From contig CAJPOT010000008.1 in NCBI GenBank assembly GCA_905372355.1, positions 31,195 through 95,194 on the forward strand: a DNA stretch of 64,000 nucleotides, written 5' to 3'. The stretch's first letter is position 1. Each line of letters starts with the position of its first letter. Positions 61,025 to 64,000 of this stretch are shown one piece after another. The stretch comes from an uncultured Selenomonas sp. Its GTDB lineage: Bacteria > Bacillota > Negativicutes > Selenomonadales > Selenomonadaceae. The notes beneath the pieces are model-generated. The model did not search any database. It was given only the letters and a program-made list of their open reading frames with translations, and had not been told where the DNA came from. Position numbers and translations under genes: made by a program.

Positions 61025-61073
61025 AAGAAGGGCTGTACAGAAGCCGAAATCGGCTTCTGTACAGCCCTTCTTC
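61024..61073. terminator. Bidirectional terminator
   Basis: A 24-bp perfect inverted repeat (61024-61047 and 61050-61073) with GGGCTGTACAGAAGCCG, shared by the convergent yigZ-type and SGNH hydrolase genes. It overlaps the end of both. Confidence 0.9.
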
Positions 61074-62556
61074 ACACTCTCGGCTCGCGCAAAATCGGCT
61101 CGACCACCTGTGGAAACCTCGCGCGCAGGTAGTTGCTGATCGTCTCGCCGATGAAGCGCTTCGCCGCGCTATCGGGATGCAGGCCGTCGGTCGTGTAAAT
61201 ATCCTCAAGCTGCCCTCGCTCATCGGAGAGAACCGTCGTGATGTCGACGCAGTAGGGCTGCGACAAGATCCAGCGGTTGAGCGCCGCCTGCTCGTCGCTC
61301 CAGTTGGCGGGCGGATTCTGCGCATACTGCAGCTTCGCGATCTTCGCGGGATTGAGCGAAGTGACCGTAGAGAAGACGGGCGTGATGCCATGCGCCGTGC
61401 ACTTGTCACGGATGCGTGCGAGCACGGCGATGATATCCGTCGCCCTGCCGCCCACGCGATAGTTGTTCACGCCGCCCATGATGACGAGGATCTTCGGGCG
61501 GAACGGCAGTACGTCGCGCTCGAAACGCGCTTCCATCGCCTCGACGGTATCGCCCGAGTAGCCGAGGTTCTTGATGGGGAACGCCGCGTACGTTTCCCAA
61601 TCGTAGATTGCGCGGTCAGGGCCGTAGACGATGGCGCCGCCGCCGTGCGTGATGCTGTCGCCGAGCGCGGCGACGGTGACGGGCGACTTGACCTCGAACG
61701 GCACGTTCTCCGACCAGCCGCTGATGGGCTGGCGTGCAGCGTCAAGGGCACGCACCTTCCAGTAGTAAATGCCGGGCGTCGTGAAACCATAGGTATCGTA
61801 ACAAGTGAGGTCGGTCGCGTAAAGCATGTGCAGGAGCGCGGGTTCCGTCCTGCCTCGCTTCCAGACGGAGACCTCGTACTCAGCAGCCCCCTGCACAGGA
61901 ATCCACGAGTACGTCGGATAGAGCGGCACATAGTCCATCTTCTGGAACTCGCTCGTCGGATGTGGCGCTGCCGGATCCTTTTCGGCCAGCTCGACGGCGG
62001 CAGGCGGCGTGAAAGCCGAGCGTGCATTGCCGTCGTAATCGAGCGCACGCACGCGCCAATAGTGGTTCGCATCGAGCCAGCCGCGTCCCGCGAGCGCGAT
62101 TTCCACGCCGTTGTTGAACACATGCGTGTCGTGGTAGACGACCTTCGCCTTGTCGCCCGCGCCTTCTTCGATGACGAACTCGTAGCGCACGGCATCGGCG
62201 ACGGGCTGCCACAAAAAGCGCAGCTTCTTCGGCAGCTTGCGCACCGTCTCCTTCCCCTCGGGATTCACGGACATCGGCGGCTTTGCGCCTGCCGCCGCCC
62301 TCTCGTCCATCTGTTCATTTTTTGCATTCGCATCCTCCTCCATGGGAGCGCCCGCCTCCTTCTGCGCCGCATCGCGCTCCAGCACGATCGTACGGTCCTT
62401 CGTCGCGGCATACGCCGTCATGTGCGCTTCGCCCAAGGTCGCCGCAGCTTCCGCGCGCTCCGCTCCCTGCGGCGAAAGTGCCGCCGCCGCAAGGCACAAA
62501 GCCAAGGCGGCGGCACTTTTTTTCCAATAGCAATGATAGTTTTTCTGCAAGTTCAA
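61072..62556 (-). CDS. Secreted SGNH/GDSL hydrolase with two fibronectin-like domains
   Basis: A 494-residue protein with a signal peptide (SAAALALCLAAAALSPQGAERAEA). Two Fn3-like domains (around LRFLWQPVADAVRYEFVIEE and YSWIPVQGAAEYEVSVWKRG, each ending YYWKVRALD or YWRVRALD) precede the SGNH domain: Ser in VAALGDSITHGG (about 298), GGVNNY, and DGLHPDSAAK (Asp and His of the catalytic set, about 461). It probably deacylates a carbohydrate or lipid outside the cell. The start is TTG at 62556, overlapping the ndh stop (TTGA) with AGGAG upstream. Confidence 0.88.
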   Translation of the reverse strand: MNLQKNYHCYWKKSAAALALCLAAAALSPQGAERAEAAATLGEAHMTAYAATKDRTIVLERDAAQKEAGAPMEEDANAKNEQMDERAAAGAKPPMSVNPEGKETVRKLPKKLRFLWQPVADAVRYEFVIEEGAGDKAKVVYHDTHVFNNGVEIALAGRGWLDANHYWRVRALDYDGNARSAFTPPAAVELAEKDPAAPHPTSEFQKMDYVPLYPTYSWIPVQGAAEYEVSVWKRGRTEPALLHMLYATDLTCYDTYGFTTPGIYYWKVRALDAARQPISGWSENVPFEVKSPVTVAALGDSITHGGGAIVYGPDRAIYDWETYAAFPIKNLGYSGDTVEAMEARFERDVLPFRPKILVIMGGVNNYRVGGRATDIIAVLARIRDKCTAHGITPVFSTVTSLNPAKIAKLQYAQNPPANWSDEQAALNRWILSQPYCVDITTVLSDERGQLEDIYTTDGLHPDSAAKRFIGETISNYLRARFPQVVEPILREPRV

Positions 62557-63863
62557 CCCTTCTCCTCTGGATCGAGCGGCATCGGCCGAAGCTCGCGCGA
62601 CTCGTCGTATTGCATATTCGTGATGATGCGGCCAAGACGTGTACCTGACAGGAGGTTCCACGTCCATTTCAAGAGTACCGTTGTATTCGTATGTGCGCCC
62701 GCAAGACGCAGGAGGTGGACGAACATCCAGACGACCCAGGCGATGAAGCCCTTCATCTTCGTGCCGTTCATATTGACGACGGCCTCCGTCCTGCCGATCG
62801 TCGCCATCGCACCCTGATCCTTGTAATGGAACGTCTCCAGGTTTTCGTCGCCCGCGATCAGGCGCTTGATATTGCGCGCAGCAACGACGCCGCCCTGCGT
62901 CGCGACGGGTGCGACCGTCGCCAACGGACGCTCCGTGCCGTGGCAGAAGGAGGCGCAGTCGCCGATGGCGAAGATGTCGCGTTCGCCCTCGACCTGCAGT
63001 TTCTCGTTGACGATGACGCGTCCTGCGCGGTCACATGCGAAGCCGAGCTTACTGATGATCGGTACTGCTTTGACGCCCGCCGCCCAAATGACCGTATTCG
63101 TCGGAATGACCCGGCCATCCTTCAAGATCAGGCTGTTCTTGTCGCAGCCTGCGACCTGCGTATTGAGCATGACGTCGATACCTTTCTTCTCCAAGACGCG
63201 CACCGTTTCCTGCTGCAGATCGGGCGGCATCATGGGCAGAAGCCCGCCCGTCGCTTCGACGAGCTTGACGCTGATCTCATCGGGCGAAAGATTGTGATAC
63301 TCGTCCTTCATGATGAGGTTGATGACCTCGGCCAGAGAGCCTGCGAGTTCGACGCCCGTCGGGCCACCGCCGACGACGACGAAGCTCAGCATACGGCGTC
63401 GCTCCTCCTCGTTATGCTCGATCTTGTTGGCGCGCTCGAACATATGGATGACATGATTGCGGATGTGCAGCGCCTCCTGCAAGGTCTTCATCGGGAAGGA
63501 ATGCTCCTCGACGCTCTCCATGCCGAAGAAATTCGTCGTCGCGCCCGCCGCGAGAACTAGATAGTCGTAGGGGATCTCGCCGTGATTCGTGATGACGACC
63601 TTGCGCTCCTTGTCGAGACCGCGAAGCTTCGCCATGAAGAGATCGACGTTTTTGTTATGGCGGAAAAAGGAGCGGATCGGATAGGCGATCTCATCGGTCG
63701 AAAGAAGTGATGTCGCGAGCTGATAGAGCAACGGCTGAAAAAGATGGAAGTTGCGGCGGTCGACGATCGTGATGTCAAGGCTCTTATCCTTTGCCAGTTC
63801 GCGTACGACCTTGACTCCGCCGAAGCCTGCGCCGACGACAACAATGCGTGTTTTCTTGCTCAT
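62553..63863 (-). CDS. ndh: Type II NADH dehydrogenase
   Basis: A 436-residue FAD-dependent oxidoreductase. FAD site VVVGAGFGGVKVVRELA, NAD site VVVGGGPTGVELAGSLAE, the second FAD motif ERDIFAIGDCASF, and a C-terminal membrane-associating segment (KGFIAWVVWMFVHLLRLAGA). NDH-2 transfers electrons from NADH to quinone without pumping protons; here it could serve menaquinone-linked respiration. The stop codon overlaps the SGNH start (TTGA), so the two are translationally coupled although functionally unrelated. AAAGGGAG upstream of the ATG. Confidence 0.95.
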   Translation of the reverse strand: MSKKTRIVVVGAGFGGVKVVRELAKDKSLDITIVDRRNFHLFQPLLYQLATSLLSTDEIAYPIRSFFRHNKNVDLFMAKLRGLDKERKVVITNHGEIPYDYLVLAAGATTNFFGMESVEEHSFPMKTLQEALHIRNHVIHMFERANKIEHNEEERRRMLSFVVVGGGPTGVELAGSLAEVINLIMKDEYHNLSPDEISVKLVEATGGLLPMMPPDLQQETVRVLEKKGIDVMLNTQVAGCDKNSLILKDGRVIPTNTVIWAAGVKAVPIISKLGFACDRAGRVIVNEKLQVEGERDIFAIGDCASFCHGTERPLATVAPVATQGGVVAARNIKRLIAGDENLETFHYKDQGAMATIGRTEAVVNMNGTKMKGFIAWVVWMFVHLLRLAGAHTNTTVLLKWTWNLLSGTRLGRIITNMQYDESRELRPMPLDPEEKG

Positions 63864-64000
63864 GTTCTTTCTCCCTTCCTGGGTGCGGGAAACTCCCCGA
63901 CTTGGCAGCGGCGCGAAAGTGCATCGGCTTCTTCAGCAGCCGTCATTCGTTTCGCGCCAGAAAAACTTATCAACATATAAATTTTATATATAGAAAAAGC

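Noticed and set aside
1..64000. CRISPR arrays, tRNA, rRNA or intact insertion sequences
   Set aside because: No evenly spaced repeats, cloverleaf, rRNA-like stretch or transposase was seen.

Overview
The window looks like chromosome of a high-GC member of the Negativicutes, most likely a Selenomonas-type bacterium. This is an inference from gene content and style: fructose and sucrose PTS operons, a six-gene glycogen operon ending in a GH13-GH77 fusion, a deviant CooS, FliB, DUF4127 and DUF2225 proteins, strong AGGAGG-type ribosome sites, and frequent TTG or GTG starts. No rRNA, tRNA, CRISPR array or intact insertion sequence was seen.

Layout. 1-480: end of a RelBE-type toxin-antitoxin pair. 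600-3970: fructose PTS operon (fruK, fruA) followed by a His-rich ArsR regulator. 3990-11590: mostly housekeeping or unknown plus-strand genes (asparaginase, pRiA4b-like protein, ychF, MFS exporter, DUF951, an orphan CheB-type esterase, a zinc-ribbon membrane protein). 11600-17200: minus strand, with a helicase remnant, a DUF421/DUF3290 membrane pair, a zinc/manganese-type ABC pair without its binding protein, an ABC-2 drug-type exporter and a small secreted protein. 17270-19990: an ADP-ribosylation cluster (sirtuin SirTM, zinc macrodomain, ADP-ribosylglycohydrolase). 20100-23030: osmoprotectant-type ABC importer and a flavin/ferredoxin fusion. 23120-23525: a type I toxin/antisense-RNA module. 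23540-27990: sucrose operon scrA-scrB-scrR with promoter and operator. 28030-32840: a CooS-like protein missing one C-cluster cysteine, translationally coupled to a NitT/TauT-type ABC importer. 32850-38000: flavodoxin, fliB, serA and divergent serC, with a tandem structured repeat between serA and serC. 38010-38525: a decayed HigB toxin with an intact HigA-like antitoxin. 38540-40890: DUF4127 and DUF2225 proteins. 40960-53650: glycogen operon glgC-glgD-glgP-glgB-glgA-GH13/GH77. 53870-63870: cell-wall amidase, SbmA/YddA-like ABC protein, glycosyltransferase-methyltransferase, amino-acid permease, YigZ, SGNH hydrolase and type II NADH dehydrogenase.

How the genes work together. Sugars enter through two PTS systems. 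Surplus glucose-1-phosphate is stored as glycogen (GlgC/GlgD, GlgA, GlgB) and recovered by GlgP and the GH13-GH77 enzyme. serA and serC give the first two serine-specific steps.

The most interesting parts are: (1) the deviant CooS, with Asp where the Cys333-equivalent ligand should be and 21 histidines at its N-terminus, in an operon with an ABC importer; (2) the SirTM/Zn-macro/ADP-ribosylglycohydrolase cluster without a neighbouring lipoyl carrier; (3) the type I toxin module, whose leader shares a covarying hairpin with the tandem repeats at serA/serC; and (4) the histone-H1-like tail on the branching enzyme. All assignments come from reading the sequence; no database search was run.
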